This document shows, piece by piece, positions 41,182 to 49,921 of a stretch of DNA of 64,000 nt. Every line of letters begins with the position of its first letter. Positions within the stretch are counted from its first letter, which is position 1. The notes below the pieces were generated by a model. That model was not told the DNA's origin, did no database searches, and was given only the letters and a program-made list of their open reading frames with translations. Origin of the DNA: CAWIJK01 sp963836375 (GTDB taxonomy: Bacteria; Actinomycetota; Acidimicrobiia; Acidimicrobiales; RAAP-2); contig CAWIJK010000002.1 in NCBI GenBank assembly GCA_963836375.1, positions 620,001-684,000 of the forward strand, written 5' to 3'. The position numbers and the translations under genes were made by a program.

Positions 41182-42507
41182 GTGACCGCCGAAATGCCTC
41201 GCCGCATCGAAATCGAGCTGACGAGCCGGGCCGCCGACGGGACCTGGACCTGGCGAGCCGCCGGCGCCCGCCAGCCCAAGGGCACCTTGGGCGGTGACCT
41301 GGTCCCGGCCGACGCCGCGGTCGGCGGGATCTACCGGGCCGAAGTCGAGACCGGAATCGAAGGTATCGACGTGGTCGGAATGCTGTCGGCCAAGACCCAG
41401 AAGGCCGCGGACAAGCACGTCGAACGGATCGAGGTGCTCGGCGTGCCCCGTCAGGGTCCGGACGTGTCGGTGACCCTGGCACCGGGATCTCGCCGCCGCC
41501 GGGACCCAGACGACCGGCCCCGACGCCGCGAGGGCGGCGACCGGGGGCGCCGGGGCGACGGTGGCGAACGGCGCGCGCGCACCGAGGGTGCCTCCCGCCG
41601 ACCCGCCGGCTCCCGGGGGCCGGCGCCGTCCCGGACCCGCTCGGAGGGGACCGACGAGCGGTCCAACGGCACCGACGGGCAACGCCGTCCGGCAGCGTCG
41701 GCCCGGCGCGACCGCCGGCCGACCGTGTCGACCACGCACCGCAACGCCATGCTGGCCGGGCTGGCGCCCGAGCAGCTGCCGGTGGCCGAGCAGCTCCTCC
41801 GGGGCGGGATCCCCGCCGTCCGACAGGCCATCGACGACCAGCGTGCCCGGTCCACGGGCAAGGACGCCCCGCCGGCGAACGACGACGCCATCTTGGCCAT
41901 GGCGGAGAAGCTGCTTCCCGCGGTCAATCTCGCCAACTGGAAGGACCGGGCCACGTCGGCCCAGTCGGCCGGCAAGGACCTCCGGCTCCGTGAGCTGCGG
42001 GCGGTGGTAGCCGCATCCCGCACGGTGACCCTCGACGAGGAGGGCCGGGCGATGGCCAAGGCGCTGCACGAGTCGCTCGACCACCGGGTGAGCGCGCTGC
42101 GCGACGACTGGGTGGCCCGGATCGTGACGGCACTCGATGCCGGTCGCATGCTCGACGCCCTACGGACATCCTCCCGGCCGCCCGAGCCGTCGACCCGGCT
42201 GCCGGCCGAGCTGGCGGTGCGGCTCTCGGCGGGGGTCGGCGCGGCGATGACGGCCGAGCTCGAGCCCTCCGAGTGGCTGGCCCTCTTGGAGGCGACCATC
42301 GAGTCGCCGGTGCGCCGAACGGTCAAGCCGACCGGCATCCCTCCGGTGCCCGAGGTCGAGGGGGCGGCGCGCAATGCGGCGGGGCTGGTGCCCGAGCTGG
42401 CCAAGCTGCTCGGCCTGCGCATCCCACCCCCACCGCCCCGTCGGGTCCCGACCAAGCGGGAGCCCCTCATCCCAGCGAGCGGTGGAGGACGAGCAGCCGG
42501 GCCTTGA
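41182..42507 (+). CDS. Hypothetical protein with basic low-complexity linker
   Basis: A 441-residue protein of unknown function. An N-terminal domain of about 90 residues ('RRIEIELTSRAADGTWTWRAAG' and 'KGTLGGDLVPADAAVGGIYRAE') has an OB- or TRAM-like beta look. A linker (about 95-180) is very rich in Arg, Gly and Asp, typical of RNA-binding proteins. The C-terminal 250 residues are helical ('THRNAMLAGLAPEQLPVAEQLL'). GTG 41182 is seven bases after GAGAGG. The 3' end overlaps the convergent acetyltransferase gene by 41 bases. A nucleic-acid role is plausible but unproven. Confidence 0.8.
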   Translation: MTAEMPRRIEIELTSRAADGTWTWRAAGARQPKGTLGGDLVPADAAVGGIYRAEVETGIEGIDVVGMLSAKTQKAADKHVERIEVLGVPRQGPDVSVTLAPGSRRRRDPDDRPRRREGGDRGRRGDGGERRARTEGASRRPAGSRGPAPSRTRSEGTDERSNGTDGQRRPAASARRDRRPTVSTTHRNAMLAGLAPEQLPVAEQLLRGGIPAVRQAIDDQRARSTGKDAPPANDDAILAMAEKLLPAVNLANWKDRATSAQSAGKDLRLRELRAVVAASRTVTLDEEGRAMAKALHESLDHRVSALRDDWVARIVTALDAGRMLDALRTSSRPPEPSTRLPAELAVRLSAGVGAAMTAELEPSEWLALLEATIESPVRRTVKPTGIPPVPEVEGAARNAAGLVPELAKLLGLRIPPPPPRRVPTKREPLIPASGGGRAAGP

Positions 42508-42970
42508 AGCCCGCCGTCTCGAGCAGTTGCTTGGTCGCCCGGTCGCCGGGCAACGCCACCGAATCGACGTCGGTGCAGCCCCGCTCGCCGAACCAGTCGA
42601 GTAGCCCGCCGATCAGCGCCCCGCCCACTCCCACCTGGCGGGCCTCGGGCTCGACGTAGCAGCAGTCGATCCTCCCCACGTGCCGGGAGTGGCCCTCGAC
42701 CAGGTGCCCGGTGCCGACGCCGACGGTCTCGCCCTCGTAGAGGCCGACCAAAAGCACCCGAGACGGGTCACCCGAGGCCCACGCGTCGACCAGCGCCTCG
42801 GGCTCGGCCCGGCCCCCGGTGCCCGCGGCGCCATGGGCGGCGGTCGGCACCGCACCCAGCACCGCCAGCAGCTCACCGCCCCGGACGGTGGCCGCCTCTG
42901 CCTGGGCGGCGGCCACCAGCTCGGCGCAGCGGGCGAGGTCCCCGGGTCCGGCCGGGCGTACCGCTTCCAC
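42467..42970 (-). CDS. GNAT-family N-acetyltransferase
   Basis: A 167-residue acetyltransferase. 'VRPAGPGDLARCAELVAAAQ' is the N-terminal strand-helix, 'VLLVGLYEGETVGVGTGHLV' the central strands, and 'ARQVGVGGALIGGLLDWF' the acetyl-CoA pyrophosphate loop (Q/R-x2-G-x-G/A). 'VALPGDRATKQLLETAGF' is the typical last motif. The substrate is unknown. It is 18 nt upstream of the gene at 42989 in genomic position but on the same strand as it, so it is the distal gene of that pair. Its 3' end overlaps the convergent 41182 gene. Confidence 0.88.
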   Translation of the reverse strand: MEAVRPAGPGDLARCAELVAAAQAEAATVRGGELLAVLGAVPTAAHGAAGTGGRAEPEALVDAWASGDPSRVLLVGLYEGETVGVGTGHLVEGHSRHVGRIDCCYVEPEARQVGVGGALIGGLLDWFGERGCTDVDSVALPGDRATKQLLETAGFKARLLVLHRSLG

Positions 42971-42988
42971 CGGTGGCCCGACCCCTCC

Positions 42989-43714
42989 TCAGGCCGTCGG
43001 GCCCGGGACCCCGGGGGGGTCTTCTGCCCCGAGAAGCTGCTGGGCGCGGTGCAAGATGGTCCGCCGCCGTCGGGTGGCCGCCTCGTGGCGGTAGACCGCC
43101 CCGAGTTCGCCCGGCCCGAGCCCGTCGAGCCGGCGCACGACCTGGGAGGCCGACAGGGCCTCGTAGTCGGGGATGGCCAGGTCGACGGGGGCCCCGGCTG
43201 CCCCGCCCGGGGGCACCGGCGCCGGCGCCCGGCGCCCGGCGCTTGGCTGCGGGCCGGCGTCTCGGGCCCGGGCACCCGCCTCCCGTGTTGGCGTGGCGGC
43301 CTCGGGCCCCCGGACACCCGGTGCCACCGATGCCCCCGGTGCCGCCGGTTCCTCGGCCCCCGGGGCGGGCATGCTCGGGGCCTCGGCCCGCATCCCGGGC
43401 ACCGGGCGGCCGCCTCGAGGGGCGGGCTCGTCGCCCTCGGCCATCCGGCGCTCCAACTCGTGCTGGCCGCGTTTGACCACGAACTCGCCGACCGTCCGGG
43501 CGTTGCGGATGTGGGTGGTGAGACGCCGGCGTCCCTTGGCCGCGAACTCGGGGAGGTCCTCGACCGCGGTGAGGAGCATTCCGGCCGGTCCGAAGACGAA
43601 GATGTCGAGCGTGCGGTGGGCCAACGACGGCCCGTCGGGGGCCTCCGAGGCGCAGGGTTGGTCACCTGGTCCGGGGCCGGTGGCCGGCCCGTGGCTCGCC
43701 GGGCCCTCAGCCAC
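42989..43714 (-). CDS. Conserved actinobacterial protein, lipid-droplet-associated-like
   Basis: A 241-residue protein. After a variable start it has 'TLDIFVFGPAGMLLTAVEDLPEFAAKGRRRL', a hydrophobic helix followed by a basic one, a long Pro/Ala/Gly linker, and a C-terminal 50-residue domain 'DYEALSASQVVRRLDGLGP', 'VYRHEAATRRRRTILHRAQQL'. This pattern recalls mycobacterial proteins annotated as lipid-droplet associated; the match is from memory and modest. GTG 43714 is chosen as start because the frame upstream overlaps the DUF4193 gene. The role is unknown. Confidence 0.7.
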   Translation of the reverse strand: MAEGPASHGPATGPGPGDQPCASEAPDGPSLAHRTLDIFVFGPAGMLLTAVEDLPEFAAKGRRRLTTHIRNARTVGEFVVKRGQHELERRMAEGDEPAPRGGRPVPGMRAEAPSMPAPGAEEPAAPGASVAPGVRGPEAATPTREAGARARDAGPQPSAGRRAPAPVPPGGAAGAPVDLAIPDYEALSASQVVRRLDGLGPGELGAVYRHEAATRRRRTILHRAQQLLGAEDPPGVPGPTA

Positions 43715-43755
43715 GGTCCCGCCAGGCCATCTCAGACACCGTCTCGACCCCTTCC

Positions 43756-44217
43756 TCAGACACAATCCCGACAGAGCATCTTCTTCTTGTCGGCCAGCTG
43801 GCTCGGGTGCTTGACGAGGAAGCACGACCGGCAGACGAATTCGTCGGGCTGCTTGGGCAGGACCCGCTCGGTCTCTCCCGACCGGTCGTCGACCTCGGCC
43901 AGCTCCTCGTCCTCCACCTCGTCTTCGACGACGAGGCGTTCCTTCAAGATCACGTCCAGGCTGGCCTCGACGTCCTCGTCCTCGGGCTCCTCTTCCTCTT
44001 CCTCGTCCGCCTCCTCGGTGCTCCGCTCGGTGGTGGCCGGCGCGGCCTCCACGACGGCCACCACACCGTCGCCCTCTTCGTCCTCGTCCAGCTCGACCTC
44101 GCCCAGCTCGTCGCCCAGGTCGTCATCGGCCACGGCGTCGTCGTCGATCTCGAGGGCCTCTTCGTCGAGGTCCTCGAGATCCTCGGGAGCTGCAACGTCG
44201 TCGAGGTCGTCTGCCAT
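43756..44217 (-). CDS. DUF4193-type acidic protein with zinc-ribbon C-terminus
   Basis: A 153-residue protein. Residues 1-90 are extremely acidic (Asp/Glu runs), then 'SLDVILKERLVVEDEVEDEE', and the C-terminus has 'FVCRSCFLVKHPSQLADKKK' and 'CRDC', giving two Cys-x2-Cys pairs that should hold zinc. The C-terminal block is nearly invariant in actinobacteria, where the family (DUF4193) has no established function. Its acidity and zinc knuckle suggest association with nucleic-acid machinery, but this is inference. The ATG MADDLDD is preferred to an upstream GTG. Confidence 0.9.
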   Translation of the reverse strand: MADDLDDVAAPEDLEDLDEEALEIDDDAVADDDLGDELGEVELDEDEEGDGVVAVVEAAPATTERSTEEADEEEEEEPEDEDVEASLDVILKERLVVEDEVEDEELAEVDDRSGETERVLPKQPDEFVCRSCFLVKHPSQLADKKKMLCRDCV

Positions 44218-44611
44218 GGCCGCCTTCCGGGAGGGATTGCCGCGGGAGCATAGACGTTCTCCGGGCAATGTCGAGCACCCCTGAGCAGGCGCTGAACGCC
44301 CTGGTGGATGGCGGGACGGGCGCTCCCAGGGCGGCCCTCAGCGGGTCGCTAGGCGGTTGGGCCCGGGGGTCTTTGGGGCCATCTCGCCACTCGTGGGGCT
44401 CTCGCCCCACGGGCGGGAAGTTCTCTACTCGACTCCCCGGGCCACCCTCCGCCTCTCACAGCATCCCCCCCGCCGGGTGGCGCTGGCCCCGCTGGACCGG
44501 CCGCCGCTCCCCTTGGGGCGTCGGGACTGGCCGTACGATAGGTGAGCAGAGGGGACCTGCGTCAAGGGCGGTTGATGCCCGGTGACCAGGGGCGTCGTCG
44601 GTTCTCCCTGG
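44218..44611. other. Intergenic interval with no supported gene
   Basis: 394 bases between the ThyX-like gene's 3' end and the DUF4193 start. Open frames here are short, Arg/Pro/Ser-rich and without recognisable start signals or homology. It must contain the DUF4193 promoter, but I cannot point to convincing -35/-10 elements. Confidence 0.6.
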
Positions 44612-46276
44612 TCAAGAAGTCGCGGATTTTCCCGGCACTTTCTGCCGGTCCCGCGCGCGGCGGCGGGCCTCTGAACGACGCTCGGCGTCGAGGCGTTCGA
44701 GGTCGGTCGAGCCGTGGTCGACGTGGGTCATGGCCGCGGCGATGGCGCGGTGGCCGGCGACCTCAGCGATGGCCCGGTGCATCTGCTGGGCCACCGAACG
44801 ATACGCCGGATGACCCTGGGGACCGGAACGCAACTCGATCAGGTGTACCGCCTCCCGGGCGTTCATCTGCAGCACGTAACGGATGCGGAACGCCAGGGCC
44901 ACCGCGTAAGGGGCCTGGACGGCGAAGTCGCGGCGGAGCTCGTCGTACAGGTCGCGCGAGCGCTCCAGGGACTCGACGAACGCTGCGGCGGCGCCGGCCT
45001 CTTCGACCACGTCGGGGAGTTCGTAGCCGAGCTGAGTCGACAGCGGCTGCCACTCGACGGTGAGCAGCCGGTGCCGCTGGAGGTCCCGGAAGGCCCCGTA
45101 GTCCGAGACCACCTCGAAGCGGTAGTCCGTGCGCTCGAAGGCCCGACCGGGTCGGTGACGGCGGTTGATGCGGTCCCCCACGTAGGCGGCCAGCAGGGCT
45201 GCCCGGTCCTCGGCCCCGAGCCGACGGACCCGGCGCAGCACCTCGCCGTCACTGAGGGCGGTGTGGGGGAAACACACCGCGGCCAGGACCTTGTCCTCGC
45301 CCTCGGGGTCGAAGTCGACCAGGGTCACCTCGGGACGGGCCGGTCCGGTGGCCCCGCCCGAGGACCCCGGTCCGGCGTCGGGCCAGAGCCGCTCGACGAG
45401 ACGGGCCGTGTCGTCGCGGGTACGCGCCAGGTAGTCGGACCATTCCCCGCCCCGCTCGGGGAGGTCGACGCGCTGGAGGAACGAGGGGATCACCTTGCGC
45501 AGCTCGGTCAGCATCATTGCCGCATACTGGCGTGCTTCGGGCAGCGGGTGGCTGCGCATCCGCAGCAGAAGCAGCTCGTAGGACTGCCCGGTCCCGTAGA
45601 TGCCGATGTTCGAGAGGGAGGCCGCGGGGAGCAGGCCCCGCAGGGCGTCGAGCGCCTTGGCCTTGATCGCCTGACGGTGGACGAAGTCCGAATCCCCGGG
45701 CTGGCGGGGGTGCCGGGCGGCGAGCCACGGCTGGACCTTGCCCAGGAGCTCGGCGTAGGTGTCGAACATCCGGTCCATGTCGCCCACGTAACGGGCCCCG
45801 AGGGGTGACTCGAGGAGTTCGGGCGGGCGGTAGTAGCGGTAGTGGCCGCTCGGGAGCCGGTTGTCGTAGCCGATGTAGCGGGTCGACTGCTCGAGATAGG
45901 CCATCAGGCGACCACGCTCGAGGACCTTGGTCAAGACGTTGGAGGACTGCTCGCAGGCCAGATGGACCCCGCCGAGCTGGGCCACCGAGTCGTCGCCGAA
46001 CTCGACGAAGACCCGCTCGTAGAGCTCCTCGGCCCGCTTGAGGCCGACCGTGGCGTCGACCGAGGCGTCGCCGGAGATGTCGAGGTCGCCCACGAACTCG
46101 TCGAGGAAGAGCCGCCGGAGGCTCTTGGGGGACCTCGAGTACCGGGCGAAGAGCGCCCCTTTGACCACCTCGGGCAGGTTGACCAGGGCAAAGACCGGCT
46201 GGTCCAGGTTGGTCACGTAGCGGCGGAGGATGGCCGCCTCCTCCGCGCTGAAGCGCTCCTCGACGTAGGGGAACAT
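44612..46276 (-). CDS. Double-domain ThyX-like protein
   Basis: A 554-residue protein with two ThyX-type (flavin-dependent thymidylate synthase) halves. Half one has 'LERGRLMAYLEQSTRYIGYD' at 119-138: it keeps E-Q-S-T-R-Y, but the motif R-H-R is R-G-R and the active Ser is Ala. Half two has 'LQRHRLLTVEWQPLSTQL' at 399-416: it keeps R-H-R but loses the substrate part. So the ThyX signature is split between halves. Such proteins are found in actinobacteria, often annotated thymidylate synthase; whether they make dTMP is doubtful. It lies 12 nt after the helicase gene, at the end of the proteasome-Tat cluster. Confidence 0.85.
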   Translation of the reverse strand: MFPYVEERFSAEEAAILRRYVTNLDQPVFALVNLPEVVKGALFARYSRSPKSLRRLFLDEFVGDLDISGDASVDATVGLKRAEELYERVFVEFGDDSVAQLGGVHLACEQSSNVLTKVLERGRLMAYLEQSTRYIGYDNRLPSGHYRYYRPPELLESPLGARYVGDMDRMFDTYAELLGKVQPWLAARHPRQPGDSDFVHRQAIKAKALDALRGLLPAASLSNIGIYGTGQSYELLLLRMRSHPLPEARQYAAMMLTELRKVIPSFLQRVDLPERGGEWSDYLARTRDDTARLVERLWPDAGPGSSGGATGPARPEVTLVDFDPEGEDKVLAAVCFPHTALSDGEVLRRVRRLGAEDRAALLAAYVGDRINRRHRPGRAFERTDYRFEVVSDYGAFRDLQRHRLLTVEWQPLSTQLGYELPDVVEEAGAAAAFVESLERSRDLYDELRRDFAVQAPYAVALAFRIRYVLQMNAREAVHLIELRSGPQGHPAYRSVAQQMHRAIAEVAGHRAIAAAMTHVDHGSTDLERLDAERRSEARRRARDRQKVPGKSATS

Positions 46277-46288
46277 GCCCGGACCACC

Positions 46289-48526
46289 TTACGACGGGGC
46301 GATGTCACCGGTGGCGGATGGCGCCTCGGTGACGGCGCCGGCGGCCACCACGTCGCGGAGGAGCCCGCGCACCGCTGTGGCCGCCGCCTCCCGGGTCGCC
46401 TCGGAGGGTGCCACCACGGCGACCTGGCCGACCAGGTCGGCCAGCTGCTTGACGGTGCGCACGAAGTCCCCCGGGGCGATCTCGCCCACGTCGTGGGCGG
46501 CCACCTCGAGGACGGTGCCGAAGCTGGCCCCCCGCGCCCACGAGCAGACCGCCCCGGCCAGGCCCGGTTCGGGCTGTCGGGTCCGGGGCACCAGGTGGAC
46601 CTCCTCGACGGCCCGCAGGAGCTCGCCGTGGTGGCCAAGGAGCCCCAGGCGCTCGGCCAGCTCGCCCCGCCGGCGCTCCCCCAGCCGGTCGCCGCCCGAG
46701 GCCGACCGGACCTTGCCCGGCCAGCGGGCCGGGGCCCGGGCGGGCCCGGCGCGTGATCGCCGCCCGGGGTGGCCGACCACCCTCCGGGCCCGCCGGCGCT
46801 CGAACACGAGGGCCGACAGGACCCCGGCCAGCACCGACGGCTCGGCCCCCTCGAGGATCTCCCCCGCCACCGCCTCGGCCACCAAAAGGTCGGCCTCGTG
46901 GTAGATCCGGGCCAACCGGTTGCCCTGGGCGGTCAGGCGCCACCCGTCGACGTAGCCGAGCTCTTCGAGGACGGCCAGGCGCCGTCCCAGGTGCTCGACC
47001 AGGGTGTCGCGCCCGTTCGTCAGCTTGGCCGCCTGCCACTGGGCGAAGGACCGCCGGAGGATCTCGAGCGAGGTCGGCCGGTCGAAGCGGCGGACCAGGT
47101 TGACGGCCAGGTTGTAGGTGGGCCGGAACGACGAGCGCAGGTCGGGCGGGGGGGCCAGGGCCACCCGGGCCACCTCGGCGAAGCCGGTCTCAGGGGACCA
47201 CAGCACCACCGCGTTGCCCTCGGGGTCGAGACCGCGGCGCCCGGCCCGGCCGGTGAGCTGGGCGTACTCCCCCGACGTCAGGGTCGCCCGCCCGGCCCCG
47301 CCGAACTTGGAAAAGCGCTCGATGGCCACGGTGCGCGCCGGCATGTTGATGCCGAGCGACAGGGTCTCGGTGGCGAAGACGACCTTCAGCACGCCGGCGC
47401 AGAAGCAGGCCTCCACCGCCTCCCGGTAGGCGGGCACCAGGCCGGCGTGGTGCGAGGCGATCCCCGCCTCGAGACCCTCGAGCCACTCGCTGAAGCCGAG
47501 CACACCGAGGTCGTCGTCGGCCAGCGCGGCGACGTGGGCCTCGGCCACCCGGCGGATGACGGCCCGCTCCTTGGGGTCGGTGAGCCGGAGGCCGTCGGCC
47601 AGGCACTGGCGGACGGCGTCGTCACAGGCCGCCCGGCTGAAGATGAAGACGATGGCCGGCAGCAGGTCGAGGTCGTCGAGCTCGTCGATCAGCTCGGTGC
47701 GCCTCGGGGTGCGGAAGGGCAGCCGGAGGCCACCGCCCCGCCCGCCGCGCCACTCGGGCGGCCGGCGGGGGTGGGTGGCCCGGCGGGCCGCCTGGTCCAA
47801 GCGGAGCCCCTCGGGGGCGGCGCGTCCCTCCTTCAACAGCGAGATGAGCTCGGTCTCTCCGGTGTCGCGGTGGTGCACGGCGAAGTAGTGACGCAGGGTG
47901 ACCGGGCGTCGTCGCTCGACCACCACGTCGGTCGGACCCCGCACCGAGCGCAGCCAGGCCCCGAGCTCGGTGGCGTTGGCCACGGTGGCCGACAGGCAGA
48001 CGAACACCACCTCGGGCGGGCACAAGATGAGGACCTCCTCCCAGACCCCGCCCCGGTAGGGGTCCTGGAGGTAGTGCACCTCGTCGAGGACGACCGTCCG
48101 CAGGTTGACCAGCAGCGGGGAGCCGGCCAGGAGCATGTTGCGCAGCACCTCGGTGGTCATCACGACGACGGGGGCTTCGGGACGGATGGCCGTGTCCCCG
48201 GTGAGCAGGCCCACCTGGTCGGTGCCGTGGGTGGCCATCAACTCGGCGAATTTCTGGTTGGACAGGGCCTTGAGCGGTGTCGTGTAGAAGGCCTTGCCGC
48301 CGGCGTCGACGGCCCGGCGGACGGCGTAGGCGGCGACCACGGTCTTGCCCGAGCCCGTGGGGGCCGAGACCAGCACGCCCCGCTCGGCGTCCAAGGAGTC
48401 CATGGCCTCGGACTGGAAGGGATCGAGTGGGAAGGGCAGGGCCGCCTCGAAGCGCCGACGGGTCCGGTCCCGCGCACCCGTGGCGTCCCGCCCGTCGTGG
48501 CGGGGGGCCGGCGTCGGGGTGCTCAA
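46289..48526 (-). CDS. Ski2/Mtr4-like DEAD/DEAH-box helicase
   Basis: A 745-residue superfamily-2 helicase. Motif I 'SAPTGSGKTVVAA', motif Ib 'VGLLTGDTAI', motif II 'VVLDEVHYLQDP' (D-E-V-H), motif III 'CLSATVAN' and motif VI 'YAQLTGRAGRRGLD' are present, followed by a C-terminal DSHCT-like domain ('GDFVRTVKQLADLVGQVA'). Relatives act in RNA decay; the mycobacterial HelY gene likewise lies next to tatC. The start is a TTG overlapping the tatC stop (TTGA); no ATG or GTG in frame precedes the conserved region. It continues the same-strand cluster. Confidence 0.92.
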   Translation of the reverse strand: MSTPTPAPRHDGRDATGARDRTRRRFEAALPFPLDPFQSEAMDSLDAERGVLVSAPTGSGKTVVAAYAVRRAVDAGGKAFYTTPLKALSNQKFAELMATHGTDQVGLLTGDTAIRPEAPVVVMTTEVLRNMLLAGSPLLVNLRTVVLDEVHYLQDPYRGGVWEEVLILCPPEVVFVCLSATVANATELGAWLRSVRGPTDVVVERRRPVTLRHYFAVHHRDTGETELISLLKEGRAAPEGLRLDQAARRATHPRRPPEWRGGRGGGLRLPFRTPRRTELIDELDDLDLLPAIVFIFSRAACDDAVRQCLADGLRLTDPKERAVIRRVAEAHVAALADDDLGVLGFSEWLEGLEAGIASHHAGLVPAYREAVEACFCAGVLKVVFATETLSLGINMPARTVAIERFSKFGGAGRATLTSGEYAQLTGRAGRRGLDPEGNAVVLWSPETGFAEVARVALAPPPDLRSSFRPTYNLAVNLVRRFDRPTSLEILRRSFAQWQAAKLTNGRDTLVEHLGRRLAVLEELGYVDGWRLTAQGNRLARIYHEADLLVAEAVAGEILEGAEPSVLAGVLSALVFERRRARRVVGHPGRRSRAGPARAPARWPGKVRSASGGDRLGERRRGELAERLGLLGHHGELLRAVEEVHLVPRTRQPEPGLAGAVCSWARGASFGTVLEVAAHDVGEIAPGDFVRTVKQLADLVGQVAVVAPSEATREAAATAVRGLLRDVVAAGAVTEAPSATGDIAPS

Positions 48527-49296
48527 CGCTTGAAGAGCTTCCCGATGAGGATGGCCACGAAATAAAAGACGATCAGGGGCACCGCCAGGGCCAGCATGGA
48601 GAACGGGTCCGAGCTCGGGGTGAAGATGGCCGCCACCAAGGTGATGCCGATCACCGCCCAGCGCCACCAGCCCAAGAGCTTGCTCGGGGTCACCACCCGG
48701 GCCAGCTCCAGGGCCACCAGGACCACGGGGAACAAGAAGGTCACCCCGAAGAGCACCATCATCAACAGGATCAGGCTGAGGTACTGGTTGGGGTTGTAGA
48801 TCTCGGTCAGGCTCGAGCCGCCCACCGCCTTCAAGAAGGTCAGCGCGTGGGGGAGGACCAGGTAGGCGATGGCGCACCCGAGGAGGAACAGGGCGACGGC
48901 GGAGACCACGAAGGGCACCACGTAGCGCTTCTCGTTGGCCCGCAGACCCGGGGTGATGAACCGCCAGACCTGCCACAAGATGACCGGGGCGGCCAGGACC
49001 AGGCCACCGAAGGCCGCCATCTTGATCCGCAGCGAGAGCCCGTCGAGCGGGGCGGTGACGTAGAGCTGGCAGTTCGAAACCCCCGTCACGTGGTTGATCC
49101 CGGGGTTCACCTTGCAGTAGGGCTCTTGGAGGAAGTGGAGCATCGGCGAGTAGAAGACGGTGGCCACGGCGGCCGCCACCACGAAGGCGATCGTGGCCAC
49201 GATGAGACGTCGACGGAGTTCGCCGAGGTGCTCGGCCAGCGTCATGGCGTCGGGGGTCGGCCGCTCTTTGCGGCTGCCCAGGAGCGGGACGGCCAT
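48523..49296 (-). CDS. tatC: Sec-independent protein translocase TatC
   Basis: A 257-residue polytopic membrane protein with six hydrophobic helices, the receptor for twin-arginine signal peptides. The family opening 'MTLAEHLGELRRRLIVATIA' and the loop 'FGGLVLAAPVILWQVWRFITPGL' ending 'NEKRY' are clear, as is 'FTPSSDPFSMLALAVPL' near the end. The start ATG gives MAVPLLGS. tatA/B lies 40 nt upstream and the helicase gene overlaps by four bases. Known partners: TatA/TatB. Confidence 0.96.
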   Translation of the reverse strand: MAVPLLGSRKERPTPDAMTLAEHLGELRRRLIVATIAFVVAAAVATVFYSPMLHFLQEPYCKVNPGINHVTGVSNCQLYVTAPLDGLSLRIKMAAFGGLVLAAPVILWQVWRFITPGLRANEKRYVVPFVVSAVALFLLGCAIAYLVLPHALTFLKAVGGSSLTEIYNPNQYLSLILLMMVLFGVTFLFPVVLVALELARVVTPSKLLGWWRWAVIGITLVAAIFTPSSDPFSMLALAVPLIVFYFVAILIGKLFKR

Positions 49297-49336
49297 CAGC
49301 GGGCGGGTCCGCCGCTGTGCACGACCTCCACGGCGT

Positions 49337-49822
49337 TCAGTTCATGCTCGGGTCGTCGGGGACGGCGATCGCCCCCGCAGGCGTCCCCGGTTGCCGCTCG
49401 GCCCCGCCCCGCCCCGTTGCGCGGTCGTGGTCGCCGTCCAGCCCGTTGAAGGGCGCGCTGGTCGGGTCGACCCAGCCCGGGTCGGGGTCCGGTGCGGTGG
49501 GGTCGCTCGGCCAGGCCCCGTCGGCCGGGTCGGCCTCGGTGGCGCCCGGGTCGGCCACCAGCTGGTCGGGGTCGCCCGAGGGCATCTCGGCCAACTTGTT
49601 CAAAAGGGCCACCGGCGATCGGGCGATCCGGGCGATGTCCTGGGTCGAAGGGAGGTCGGGCATGCTCTTTCGCACTTCGGCGTCCACCCGGTCGTGGAAG
49701 GTCCGCAACTGGCGCCAGGCCGCGCCGAGCTGGCGGGCCACCTGCGGGAGCTTGCTCGGCCCCAACAAGATCATGGCCACGATGAAGACGACGAGGAGCT
49801 TCGCCGGGCTCAGGTCCAGCAT
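49337..49822 (-). CDS. Twin-arginine translocase subunit TatA/TatB
   Basis: A 161-residue single-pass membrane protein. The N-terminal helix 'LLVVFIVAMILLGPSKLPQ' ends with the hinge motif G-P-x-K-L-P of TatA/B, followed by an amphipathic helix ('VARQLGAAWRQLRTFHDRV') and a disordered Asp/Pro-rich tail. The longer amphipathic region, and Ser/Pro in place of the TatA 'F-G', favour TatB, but actinobacterial TatA and TatB are hard to separate. It is 40 nt upstream of tatC. Confidence 0.88.
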   Translation of the reverse strand: MLDLSPAKLLVVFIVAMILLGPSKLPQVARQLGAAWRQLRTFHDRVDAEVRKSMPDLPSTQDIARIARSPVALLNKLAEMPSGDPDQLVADPGATEADPADGAWPSDPTAPDPDPGWVDPTSAPFNGLDGDHDRATGRGGAERQPGTPAGAIAVPDDPSMN

Positions 49823-49921
49823 GCAGGCCGATTCTACCGACGCCGGACACCGGCCGACCCGCAGCGCCCACCGGGCTCGGTCGGGCGTGCCGGGGCCCGC
49901 CCGGAGGGAGCCGGGCGACCC

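Noticed and set aside
44268..44585. Open frames in the interval before the DUF4193 gene
   Set aside because: Arg/Pro/Ser-rich translations with no start context and no recognisable domain.
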